Origin: Pseudomonadota bacterium
Lineage (GTDB): Bacteria; Pseudomonadota; Alphaproteobacteria; Acetobacterales; Acetobacteraceae
Length of the DNA stretch: 11,219 nucleotides
Assembly: GCA_021808185.1 (NCBI GenBank)
Contig: JAKBCB010000078.1
Span: forward strand, 1-11,219
Direction: 5' to 3'
Position numbers and translations under genes: made by a program. Positions 1-6,286 of the stretch are shown here, one piece after another. Each line of letters starts with the position of its first letter. Position 1 is the stretch's first letter. The notes under the pieces were generated by a model. That model did not search any database. It was not told the DNA's origin and saw only the letters and a program-made list of their open reading frames with translations.

Positions 1-1
1 C

Positions 2-250
2 GGCCTGATGCTGCGCGAGCGCCTGGGGCGCGGCGGGCCGAGCGAGGCGCTGAAGGCGACGGCGACCGGGCTGCTCGGCAATCTCGGCCTGCTGTTCGTG
101 CCGGCGGGCGTCGGCGTGGTGACGCAGCTTGATGTGCTGGGTCGGAACTGGCTGACCGTCGCGGTCGCGATCCTGGTGTCCACGGTCTTGGGTCTCGCGG
201 TCGCCGGCTGGGTCATGCAGCGCCTCGCGGGGACGGAGGAGGAGCGGTAA
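2..250 (+). CDS. LrgA/CidA family membrane protein (3' part; start lies before the window)
   Basis: This is the C-terminal part of a small integral membrane protein of the CidA/LrgA (holin-like) family. The frame is open to the left edge, and an ATG at 8 falls inside the family's conserved region, so the real start is upstream. About 82 residues are visible; the family is usually 115-140 residues, so roughly the first third is missing. The visible part holds the family hallmark LLFVPAGVGV, then a short polar stretch (LDVLGRNW) and a last hydrophobic helix (AVAILVSTVLGLAVAGWVM), ending in a charged tail. It overlaps the LrgB-type gene by one base (TAATG), the usual lrgAB/cidAB pairing. The family was first tied to control of murein hydrolases and cell death; later work links LrgAB-type pairs to transport of small carboxylates such as pyruvate, or glycolate in plastids. 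I cannot tell LrgA from CidA here. Confidence 0.88.
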   Translation, partial: GLMLRERLGRGGPSEALKATATGLLGNLGLLFVPAGVGVVTQLDVLGRNWLTVAVAILVSTVLGLAVAGWVMQRLAGTEEER

Positions 251-972
251 TGGAAAAGCTGTTCCATCTTTGGGTGTACCTGGAGACCACGCCGCTGCTG
301 GGGCTGGCGGCGACGCTGCTGGTGTTTCGCGGGGCCATGGAAGTCGCGCGGCTGGCCCGGGGCCATGCGCTGGCGAACCCGGTGCTGATCGCCATTGTCG
401 TGCTGTCCTGCCTGCTGCTGGCGACGGGGACGCCGTATTCGGCGTATTTCCAGGGCGCGCAGTACGTCCATTTCCTGCTTGGCCCGGCAACGGTGGCGCT
501 GGCGCTGCCGATGTACGCTAACCTTGCCCGCATTCGCCGCTCGGCCCACGCCATCGTGCCCGCGATCATCGCGGGCTCGGTGGTCGCGGCGGCCAGCGCC
601 ATGTTGCTCGCCCGGCTGCTGGGCGCGCCTCGCGAAATTGTGCTGTCTCTCGCGCCGAAAAGCGTGACCACGCCGATCGCGATGGGCGTGGCCGAGCAGA
701 TCGGCGGCAATCCGTCGCTCGCGGCGATTTTCGTTCTCATCACCGGATTGACGGCGGGCGTGCTGATCGGGCCGGTGATGAAACTGGTCCGGGTGAAGGA
801 TTGGCGGGCGCAGGGGCTGGCGGCGGGCACGGCCGGGCATGGGCTGGCGACGGCGCGGATGCTGCTGCTGTCCGAAACCGCTGGAGCCTTCGGCGGTCTG
901 GCCATCGGGTTGAACGGCATCATCACCGCCATCCTGGTGCCGCTGTTGGCCGGGGTGTTGGCGGGCCCGTAG
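250..972 (+). CDS. LrgB/CidB family membrane protein
   Basis: This is a complete 240-residue polytopic membrane protein of the LrgB/CidB family, close to the usual 225-240 residues. Hydrophobic segments occur along the whole length. Two family signatures are clear: LAPKSVTTPIA at about residues 134-144, and the glycine-rich GTAGHGLATARMLLLSE followed by GAFGGLAIGLNGIITAIL in the last quarter. The ATG at 250 overlaps the preceding stop (TAATG) and follows a strong purine-rich site, GGAGGAGGAG, at 235-244, so the start is secure and translation is probably coupled to the LrgA partner. The pair is thought to form a membrane complex. Proposed roles are modulation of autolysis or export/uptake of small organic acids, and the sequence does not decide between them. 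The gene ends in a short inverted repeat and faces the aminotransferase gene tail to tail. Confidence 0.92.
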   Translation: MEKLFHLWVYLETTPLLGLAATLLVFRGAMEVARLARGHALANPVLIAIVVLSCLLLATGTPYSAYFQGAQYVHFLLGPATVALALPMYANLARIRRSAHAIVPAIIAGSVVAAASAMLLARLLGAPREIVLSLAPKSVTTPIAMGVAEQIGGNPSLAAIFVLITGLTAGVLIGPVMKLVRVKDWRAQGLAAGTAGHGLATARMLLLSETAGAFGGLAIGLNGIITAILVPLLAGVLAGP

Positions 973-978
973 CCCGCC
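960..978. terminator. Hairpin across the lrgB stop, possible two-way terminator
   Basis: A perfect 7-bp inverted repeat, GGCGGGC (960-966) and GCCCGCC (972-978), encloses a 5-base loop. It includes the lrgB TAG (970-972) and ends one base before the stop of the convergent aminotransferase gene. All stem pairs are G-C. No run of T follows on either strand, so this is not a classic intrinsic terminator. In a GC-rich genome such stems also arise by chance. The position between two convergent genes is the main argument for a role. Confidence 0.4.
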
Positions 979-2187
979 CTATTCAGTCCGGATGAGCGCC
1001 GCCAGCCGGGACATACCTTCGGCGATCTCCGTCTCGTTGGTGACGGAGAAACTCAGCCGCAGCATGTTCCGCCCGCCGCCACCGGCGAAGAACGCGCTGC
1101 CCGGGACGTAGGCGACGCGAGCTTCGTCCACGGCGCGCTTGAGCAGTGCCGACGTGTCGATATGGTCGGGCAGCGCCACCCAGATGAAGAAGCCGCCTTC
1201 CGGCTCGGTCCAGGTGACGCCCGGCGGCATGTGCGCGCGCAGCGCGGCCAGCATGGCGTCGCGGCGGGCGCGGTAGATCGGGCGGACTTTTTCCGCCTGG
1301 GCTGGCACCATGGCGCCGGCGATGTCGGCCAGCACCATCTGGTTGATGGTCGATGTCTGAATGTCGGCCGCCTGCTTGGCCAGCATCAGCCGCTCGATCA
1401 CCGCGCGCGGTCCGATGACCCAGCCGACGCGCAGGCCGGGGACGATGGATTTGCTGAAGGTGCCACAATGCAGCACGCGGCAGGCATCGATGCCACCGGC
1501 GCGCGCGGCCGCGAGGGTGAGCAGCAGCGGCACCGCCTGACCCGAATAGCGCAGCGTCTCGTACGGCGAATCCTCGACCAGCGGGATATCGAGCGTCTCG
1601 GCGAAGTCGAGCAGCCGCAGGCGTTCGGCCCGCGTCAGGGTGCGGCCGGTCGGGTTCTCGAATTCCGGCATCACGTAGCCGAATTTCGGCCGGGCGCCGC
1701 CTGGGCCACGGAAACTGTCCGGGGTGCGGTTGCTCTCCGGGCCGGGGAGTTCATCGAACCTCGGCTCATAGGCGTTGAACGCCTGGACCGCGCCGAGGAA
1801 GGTGGGGGCGCTGACCAGCACTGTCTCGCGCTCGGAGATGAACAGCTTTCCGATGGTATCCAGCGCCTGCTGGGAGCCGTTGGTCACCAGCACGTTTTCC
1901 GGCGCGCAGGGCGTGCCACGCGCCGTCATGTCGGCGGCGAGCCAGCGGCGCAGGGACGGATGTCCCTCCGGCACCGAGTATTGCAGCGCCGCCGCCGCCC
2001 GCTTCGGATCGGCCAGCACGGCGGCATACGCGGCGGCGATGGCCTCGGTCGGGAACAATGACGGGTCCGGGATGCCGCCGGCGAACGAGGTGATGTCCTT
2101 GCGGGCGAACACAGCCAGAAGGTCGCGCACCTCGGCCGACTCCATGCGCGCCGCGCGTCTCGCGTAGTGGCTGGACCAGTTCGTCAC
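979..2187 (-). CDS. PLP-dependent aminotransferase (class I/II, 2-aminoadipate/LysN-like)
   Basis: This is a fold-type I aminotransferase of 402 residues from the GTG start chosen here. It would move an amino group between an amino acid and a 2-oxo acid in the cytoplasm. Visible features in order: an N-terminal SFAGGIPDPSLFP motif typical of the LysN/MocR-type aminotransferase group (residues 34-46); TNGSQQALD around the cofactor phosphate site (102-110); ENPTG with Asn178; EDSPYE with Asp206, which pairs with the PLP pyridine nitrogen; GTFSKSIVPGLRVGW with the PLP lysine Lys246; and RLSFSV near the C-terminus, whose Arg should bind the substrate carboxylate. It has no N-terminal winged helix, so it is an enzyme and not a MocR regulator. 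The GTG at 2187 follows GGGGAGAGAG and matches where this family usually begins. ATGs at 2226 and 2301 give longer versions with poor ribosome sites and no family-like sequence. It is transcribed divergently from the hydrolase operon. The substrate is unknown. Confidence 0.9.
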   Translation of the reverse strand: MTNWSSHYARRAARMESAEVRDLLAVFARKDITSFAGGIPDPSLFPTEAIAAAYAAVLADPKRAAAALQYSVPEGHPSLRRWLAADMTARGTPCAPENVLVTNGSQQALDTIGKLFISERETVLVSAPTFLGAVQAFNAYEPRFDELPGPESNRTPDSFRGPGGARPKFGYVMPEFENPTGRTLTRAERLRLLDFAETLDIPLVEDSPYETLRYSGQAVPLLLTLAAARAGGIDACRVLHCGTFSKSIVPGLRVGWVIGPRAVIERLMLAKQAADIQTSTINQMVLADIAGAMVPAQAEKVRPIYRARRDAMLAALRAHMPPGVTWTEPEGGFFIWVALPDHIDTSALLKRAVDEARVAYVPGSAFFAGGGGRNMLRLSFSVTNETEIAEGMSRLAALIRTE

Positions 2188-2303
2188 ACGCTCTCTCCCC
2201 GGGGCATTGGTGCAAATGCGAGCCATATCGTACCCGAGCGGGAGGCTAGACCGTCGCGCCGGCAAGCTCCACTCTGTGGCGTTCGAGCGCGAGGGACGCA
2301 CTC
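2188..2303. promoter_or_regulatory. Divergent intergenic control region
   Basis: These 116 bases separate the start codons of the aminotransferase (-) and the hydrolase operon (+), so promoters for both should lie here if the GTG start is right. I see no convincing sigma-70 -35/-10 pair. Two symmetric elements are visible: CCCCGGGG at 2197-2204, which overlaps the aminotransferase ribosome site, and an imperfect 14-bp dyad CATTGGTGCAAATG at 2205-2218 (form CATTnGnnCnAATG) that could be an operator. A purine-rich GAGGGA lies shortly before the ATG at 2304. The regulatory role is inferred from gene arrangement. Confidence 0.4.
2191..2200 (-). promoter_or_regulatory. Ribosome binding site deciding the aminotransferase start
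   Basis: Read on the minus strand this is GGGGAGAGAG, three bases upstream of the GTG at 2187. Its core is a good Shine-Dalgarno match at normal spacing. The upstream ATG at 2226 is preceded only by a weak CGGGT. This favours the GTG start and a 402-residue protein. Confidence 0.55.
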
Positions 2304-3128
2304 ATGCCGGTGACCAGCTATGTCCTGCCCACCAGCCATGCCAGCATTGCCATCAGCGAGAGCGGCGGCAGCGGACCGCCGGTGCTGCTGATCCATGGCA
2401 ACTCCTCCTGCAAGGAGATCTTCCGCAACCAGCTTGAGGGGCCTATCGGCCGGCGCTGGCGGCTGATCGCCATCGACCTGCCGGGCCACGGCCGATCCTC
2501 CGACGCGCGCAACCCGCGCCGGACCTATGGGATGCCGGGCTACGCCGACATGGCGGTGGAGGTGCTGGATATCCTCGGCATCGCCCGCTTCGCCGTGCTC
2601 GGCTGGTCGCTGGGCGGGCATATCGGGCTGGAGATGTTCACCCGGCACGCAGGCATGGCCGGGCTGCTCATCACCGGCACGCCGCCGGTGCCGCTGACGC
2701 CGGAGGGCCTGGGCGAGGGATTCCTGCCGTCCGAACACATGGGGCTGGCCGGGCAAGCCGCGTTCAGCGAGGAGGACGCACTCGCCTATGCCCGCAACAC
2801 CGCCGGCCTCAACGCCCCCTACGAGCCGTTCCTGCTGGACGCGGTCAAGCGCACCGACGGCCGCGCACGCGAAAACATGATCGGCGGCGCGGTTGCCGGC
2901 TGGGGTGTGGACGAGTTGCGGCTGGTGCGGACGCTGAATCGCCCGCTCGCGGTGATTTCCGGCGGCGATGAGCCGTTCGTGAACAACGCCTATCTGCAAT
3001 CCATCCGCTTCGCCAATCTGTGGGACGGCAAGGTGCACATCCTGCCCGGCATCGGCCACGCGCCGTTCTGGGAGGCGCCTGGCATCTTCGACCCGTTGTT
3101 CGCACGCTTTCTGACCGAGGTACTGTGA
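2304..3128 (+). CDS. Alpha/beta-fold hydrolase
   Basis: This is a 274-residue soluble hydrolase of the alpha/beta fold, a normal size for the single-domain family. Visible elements in order: LLIHGNSS, the oxyanion-hole strand (His31-Gly32); IAIDLPGHGRSS, typical after strand 4; the nucleophile elbow GWSLGG with Ser102; GGDEPF with the probable acid Asp222; and GIGHAPF with catalytic His252. A complete Ser-Asp-His triad is therefore present. No signal peptide is seen, so it should act in the cytoplasm. It is the first gene of the six-gene operon, and its TGA overlaps the GTG of the next gene (GTGA), implying translational coupling. The family covers esters, amides, lactones and C-C bonds, so the reaction cannot be named. 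The neighbours suggest hydrolysis of an amide, formamide or ester in a nitrogen-compound pathway. Family assignment is firm; function is open. Confidence 0.9.
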   Translation: MPVTSYVLPTSHASIAISESGGSGPPVLLIHGNSSCKEIFRNQLEGPIGRRWRLIAIDLPGHGRSSDARNPRRTYGMPGYADMAVEVLDILGIARFAVLGWSLGGHIGLEMFTRHAGMAGLLITGTPPVPLTPEGLGEGFLPSEHMGLAGQAAFSEEDALAYARNTAGLNAPYEPFLLDAVKRTDGRARENMIGGAVAGWGVDELRLVRTLNRPLAVISGGDEPFVNNAYLQSIRFANLWDGKVHILPGIGHAPFWEAPGIFDPLFARFLTEVL

Positions 3129-4279
3129 CCGATCTGACCGCCAGCGCGCTTGCCATCCTCGACCGGCTGGTCGGGTTCGACACCGTCAGCCGCAACTCCA
3201 ATCTCGTGCTGATCGACTATGTGCGCGCCTATCTGACCGACCACGACATCGCCCATGTCGTGCTGCCGAGCCCCGACGGCACCAAGGCCAATATCTTCGC
3301 CACCATCGGGCCGCCCGACCGGCCGGGTATCGTGCTGAGCGGGCATACCGACGTGGTGCCCGTCGATGGCCAGACCTGGACGCACGACCCGTTCACCCTG
3401 ACGCGGGTGGGCGGGCGCGTGTACGGCCGGGGCACGACGGACATGAAGGGCTATGTCGCCTGCATGCTGGCGGTGGCACCGCTACTGCAACGCGCGGGGC
3501 TGCGCGCACCCGTGCACCTGGCAATTTCGTACGACGAGGAGGTGGGCTGTTTCGGCGTACACGGCATCGTCGCGCACATGCAGGCCATCGGCCTGCGCCC
3601 GGCGGCGGCGTTGATCGGCGAGCCCAGCCTTCTCGGCATCGTCAATGGACATAAGGGCAGCACCGGGCTGCTGACGCGCGTGGGCGGGCTTTCCGGCCAT
3701 TCCTCGCGTCCGGATCGCGGGGTGAACGCGATTTTCCACGCGGCGGACATCCTCGCCTGGCTGCGCGAGCGTGGCGCGGCACTGGCGGGGGCACCGGACA
3801 GCGTGGGCGTGTTCGAACCGCCGTGCAGCACGATCAGCGCCGGAGTGATCCAGGGTGGCACTGCGCGCAACGCGATCCCGGGGGACTGCCGCATCGAATG
3901 GGACATCCGCGCGACCCGGCCCGGGATCGTCGAGACCGTGCTGGCCGATCTGCACGCCTTCGTCGAAGCGCGCGTCCTGCCCGCGATGCGCGAGCGCCAT
4001 GCGGGCGCGTTCGTGGTGACGGAGACGGTCTTCGATGTCGGGCCGCTGCTGCCGCAACCTGGCTGTGCCGCGGAGACGCTGGCGAAATCGCTGACGGGGG
4101 CCAACAGCGTCGGCACCGTCGCCTATGCGTCGGAGGCCGGGGTCTTCCAGGCGGCCGGCATCCCGAGCGTGATCTGCGGGCCGGGCGACATCGCGCAGGC
4201 GCACACGCCGGACGAATGGATCGAGATCGCGCAGCTCACCGCCTGCCTCGCGCTGCTGCAACGCCTAGCGATAAACTGA
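3125..4279 (+). CDS. ArgE-like M20 family N-deacylase (acetylornithine deacetylase type)
   Basis: This is a 384-residue metal-dependent N-acyl amino acid amidohydrolase, the same length as typical ArgE. The M20 two-zinc site is complete: SGHTDVVP with His74 and Asp76; GRGTTDMKG with bridging Asp106; YDEEVG with catalytic Glu138 and ligand Glu139; GEPS with Glu166; and AHTPDEW near the end with His360. The dimerisation-domain histidine is in SGHSSRP (His192). The GTG start at 3125 overlaps the previous stop by four bases, with GAGG at 3117-3120 upstream. An in-frame start far upstream lies inside the hydrolase gene and is not credible. Automatic annotation would call this argE, but many alphaproteobacteria make ornithine with the bifunctional ArgJ, and the gene sits among catabolic amidohydrolases. 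Removal of an acyl group from a pathway-specific amino acid is therefore at least as likely as arginine synthesis. The sequence alone does not fix the acyl group or amino acid. Confidence 0.88.
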   Translation: MTDLTASALAILDRLVGFDTVSRNSNLVLIDYVRAYLTDHDIAHVVLPSPDGTKANIFATIGPPDRPGIVLSGHTDVVPVDGQTWTHDPFTLTRVGGRVYGRGTTDMKGYVACMLAVAPLLQRAGLRAPVHLAISYDEEVGCFGVHGIVAHMQAIGLRPAAALIGEPSLLGIVNGHKGSTGLLTRVGGLSGHSSRPDRGVNAIFHAADILAWLRERGAALAGAPDSVGVFEPPCSTISAGVIQGGTARNAIPGDCRIEWDIRATRPGIVETVLADLHAFVEARVLPAMRERHAGAFVVTETVFDVGPLLPQPGCAAETLAKSLTGANSVGTVAYASEAGVFQAAGIPSVICGPGDIAQAHTPDEWIEIAQLTACLALLQRLAIN

Positions 4280-4284
4280 GGGGG
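4278..4284 (+). promoter_or_regulatory. Ribosome binding site of the cysteine hydrolase gene
   Basis: GAGGGGG begins inside the TGA of the ArgE-like gene and lies six bases before the ATG at 4291. It fixes the start within a much longer open frame and suggests efficient translation right after the upstream stop. Confidence 0.5.
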
Positions 4285-4290
4285 CCGGGC

Positions 4291-4956
4291 ATGGCCGCGC
4301 GCGTCATTGAATGGCACGGCTCCCGACGCGACAGCGAGTACGAGCCGGGGGCAACAGCATTGCTGCTGGTGGACATGCAGCGCGTCTGGATCGAGCCGGG
4401 ACTGGACACGCATCGCCCGCCCGGCACGTCCGGGGCGTTCCAGGCGCGGCTCGACACCGTCGTCGTGCCCAATGCCGCCAGGCTGCTGGCGGCCGCGCGG
4501 GCGGCGCGGATCGACGTGATCCACACGATCATCCGCAGCGCCACCGGCGACGGCCGGGACCGCTCGCTCGATCACAAGCTGTCCGACATCCATGTGCCGC
4601 CGGACGCGCCGGAGGGGGATATCATCGCGCCGCTGGCGCCCGCGCCGGACGAGATCGTGCTGCCGAAAACCTCGTCGGGCGTGTTCAATTCCACCAACCT
4701 CGACTACCTGCTGCGCAACCTCGGCGCGCGCTTCCTGATCGTGGCCGGCATCGTCACCGACCAGTGCGTCGATATGGCGGTGCGCGACGGCGCGGATCGG
4801 GGCTATCTGGTGACCTGCGTGCACGATGCCTGCGCCACCTATACCGAGGCGCGGCACGCGGCGGCGCTGGCCGCATTCGGCGGCTATTGCTGGACCGCCG
4901 ACACCAGGACGGTGCTTGCGCGGCTGCGCCGCCTCGCCCCACGGGAGATCGCATGA
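4291..4956 (+). CDS. Isochorismatase-family cysteine hydrolase (amidohydrolase)
   Basis: This is a 221-residue cytoplasmic enzyme of the isochorismatase-like/cysteine hydrolase superfamily, of usual length. The three catalytic residues are clear: Asp28 in LLLVDMQ, Lys126 in LPKTSSGVFNST, and the nucleophile Cys159 in GIVTDQCVDMAVRDG. Members with the Cys nucleophile hydrolyse amides or carbamoyl groups (N-carbamoylsarcosine, ureidoacrylate, biuret, maleamate, nicotinamide); true isochorismatases lack this cysteine. The enzyme probably releases ammonia, or carbamate that breaks down to CO2 and ammonia. After the triad the sequence continues with the common CVHDAC.TYTEARHAAAL segment. The ATG at 4291 has a good ribosome site 11 bases after the previous gene. 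Its stop overlaps the start of the ligase gene (ATGA), so the two are probably translated together and may act in successive steps. I cannot place it in a named subfamily. Confidence 0.9.
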   Translation: MAARVIEWHGSRRDSEYEPGATALLLVDMQRVWIEPGLDTHRPPGTSGAFQARLDTVVVPNAARLLAAARAARIDVIHTIIRSATGDGRDRSLDHKLSDIHVPPDAPEGDIIAPLAPAPDEIVLPKTSSGVFNSTNLDYLLRNLGARFLIVAGIVTDQCVDMAVRDGADRGYLVTCVHDACATYTEARHAAALAAFGGYCWTADTRTVLARLRRLAPREIA

Positions 4957-6275
4957 ACGGCACCGCGACGGCTGCCTCGCTCGTCCAGATCGTCACCACC
5001 GATCTCGTCGCCATCACCCGGGGCCGCAGCATGGCGGCCGATGATTCCTCGGTCTGGCAGACCCAGGGCGTCGGCTGGGTGCCGGCCAATCTCGCGCTCG
5101 ACCCGTTCGACGCCATCGCCACGCCCAATCCGTGGGGATCGACCGGCGATCTACGGCTGAAGCCGGACGTGGCCGCGGCCGTCATGATCGAGGAGATCCC
5201 GGGCCGCCCGCCGTTGCAGTTCAACATCGCCGATATCGTCGAACTCGACGGCACGCCATGGCCCTGCTGCCCGCGCGATTTCCTGCGCCGGGCGCTCGCG
5301 GCCTTGTCGGAAGCCGGGTTGCGGCTGATCGCGACGTTCGAGCACGAGTTCACCCTGACCGACGGGACGGTGCGGGCCGCCCCCGCGTTCTCCATGCTGG
5401 CGCACCGGCGGCGCGAGCCATTCCTGAGCACGCTGTATTCGGCGCTGCGCGTGGCGCATGTGGAGCCGGAGACCATGCTGGCGGAATACGGCGCGCATCA
5501 GTACGAGGTCTCGGCGGCCCCGGCGCGCGGCCTTGCCGTCGCTGACCGCGCGGTGATTACGCGCGAACTCACGCGCGAACTGGCCGATGCATTTGGCTAC
5601 GCCGTCAGCTTCTGCCCAAAGCTCTCGCCGGAGGGCGTCGGCAACGGCGTGCACATCCATTTCAGCCTGCGCGACGCGGCGGGCAACGCCGTCAGCTACG
5701 ATCCGCTGCGGCCGGGCGGGCTCTCCGAGACCATGGGGGCGTTCGCGGCTGGCATCGTGCGGCATTTGTCGGCGCTGTGCGCGATCACGGCGCCCTCGCC
5801 GGTCTCCTACCTGCGGCTCGTGCCGGGGCATTGGAGCGCCGCCTACGCTTGCCTGGGTGACCGCAACCGCGAGGCGGCGTTGCGCATCTGCGCGCTGCCG
5901 GCCGCCGCCGGCGACCCCGCGCGCGGGTATAATCTGGAATATCGTCCGGCGGATGCGACGGCCAACCCGTATCTGGTCTTGGGCGCGCTGATCCGCGCCG
6001 GACTCGCGGGCCTGCGCGACCATGTGCCGCCGCCGCCGCTGGTGAACACCGATCCGGCGGCGCTGACCGAGGACGAACGCGCCCAGCTTGGAGCCACACG
6101 CCTGCCGAAGACGCTGGCCGCGGCGCTGGCCGCGCTGGAAGCGGACGACGAAGTGTGTGGCTGGTTCCCGCCGAAACTGCTGGAGACGTTCTTTGCCGTG
6201 AAGCGGCAGGAGGTCGCGCTCGCCGCCGGGATGTCGGCCGAGGAACTCTGCCGCCGCTACGCCGCCGTATATTGA
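4953..6275 (+). CDS. Glutamine-synthetase-family ligase (likely gamma-glutamyl-amine synthetase type)
   Basis: This is a 440-residue ATP-dependent ligase of the glutamine synthetase fold. Catalytic-domain metal and substrate residues can be matched to E. coli/Salmonella GlnA: Glu130 and Glu132 (FEHEF), Glu178 and Glu185 (AEYGAHQYE), His234 (NGVHIHFSL), Arg288 (YLRLVPG), Arg306 and Arg311 (DRNREAALRI), and Glu329/Arg331 (LEYRPAD), followed by ANPYLVLGALIRAGL. Three features separate it from true glutamine synthetase. The flap glutamate of GlnA (PGYEAP, Glu327) is replaced, with PGHWSA here. The N-terminal DGSS motif carrying the ammonium-site Asp50 is absent. No adenylylation tyrosine loop (NLY) is seen near the end. 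It therefore resembles PuuA/GlnA3-like enzymes that glutamylate amines. The ATG at 4953 overlaps the preceding stop by four bases. In context it probably activates an amine intermediate or re-assimilates nitrogen. The fold is certain; the substrate is not. Confidence 0.87.
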   Translation: MNGTATAASLVQIVTTDLVAITRGRSMAADDSSVWQTQGVGWVPANLALDPFDAIATPNPWGSTGDLRLKPDVAAAVMIEEIPGRPPLQFNIADIVELDGTPWPCCPRDFLRRALAALSEAGLRLIATFEHEFTLTDGTVRAAPAFSMLAHRRREPFLSTLYSALRVAHVEPETMLAEYGAHQYEVSAAPARGLAVADRAVITRELTRELADAFGYAVSFCPKLSPEGVGNGVHIHFSLRDAAGNAVSYDPLRPGGLSETMGAFAAGIVRHLSALCAITAPSPVSYLRLVPGHWSAAYACLGDRNREAALRICALPAAAGDPARGYNLEYRPADATANPYLVLGALIRAGLAGLRDHVPPPPLVNTDPAALTEDERAQLGATRLPKTLAAALAALEADDEVCGWFPPKLLETFFAVKRQEVALAAGMSAEELCRRYAAVY

Positions 6276-6280
6276 GGGAG
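6274..6280 (+). promoter_or_regulatory. Ribosome binding site of the formylglutamate-amidohydrolase-like gene
   Basis: GAGGGAG overlaps the ligase stop and lies six bases before the GTG at 6287. It is the main reason for choosing this GTG, since no ATG starts the conserved protein and the next upstream ATG in frame lies well inside the ligase gene. Confidence 0.55.
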
Positions 6281-6286
6281 CCGCGC

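Noticed and set aside
2188..2301. N-terminal extension of the aminotransferase to the ATG at 2226 or 2301
   Set aside because: The extra residues do not resemble the family N-terminus, ribosome sites there are weak, and they would remove most of the space for divergent promoters. The GTG at 2187 fits the family start and has a strong site.
3482..4261. Long open frame on the minus strand opposite the ArgE-like gene
   Set aside because: Its translation is rich in Arg, Ala and Gly with no family motifs. It is antisense to a gene with a complete M20 zinc site and reflects the third-position GC bias.
4311..4952. Upstream extension of the GS-fold ligase frame through the cysteine hydrolase gene
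   Set aside because: The extension is out of frame with the hydrolase's catalytic motifs and is Arg/Ala-rich noise. The ATGA overlap at 4953 is a clear start.
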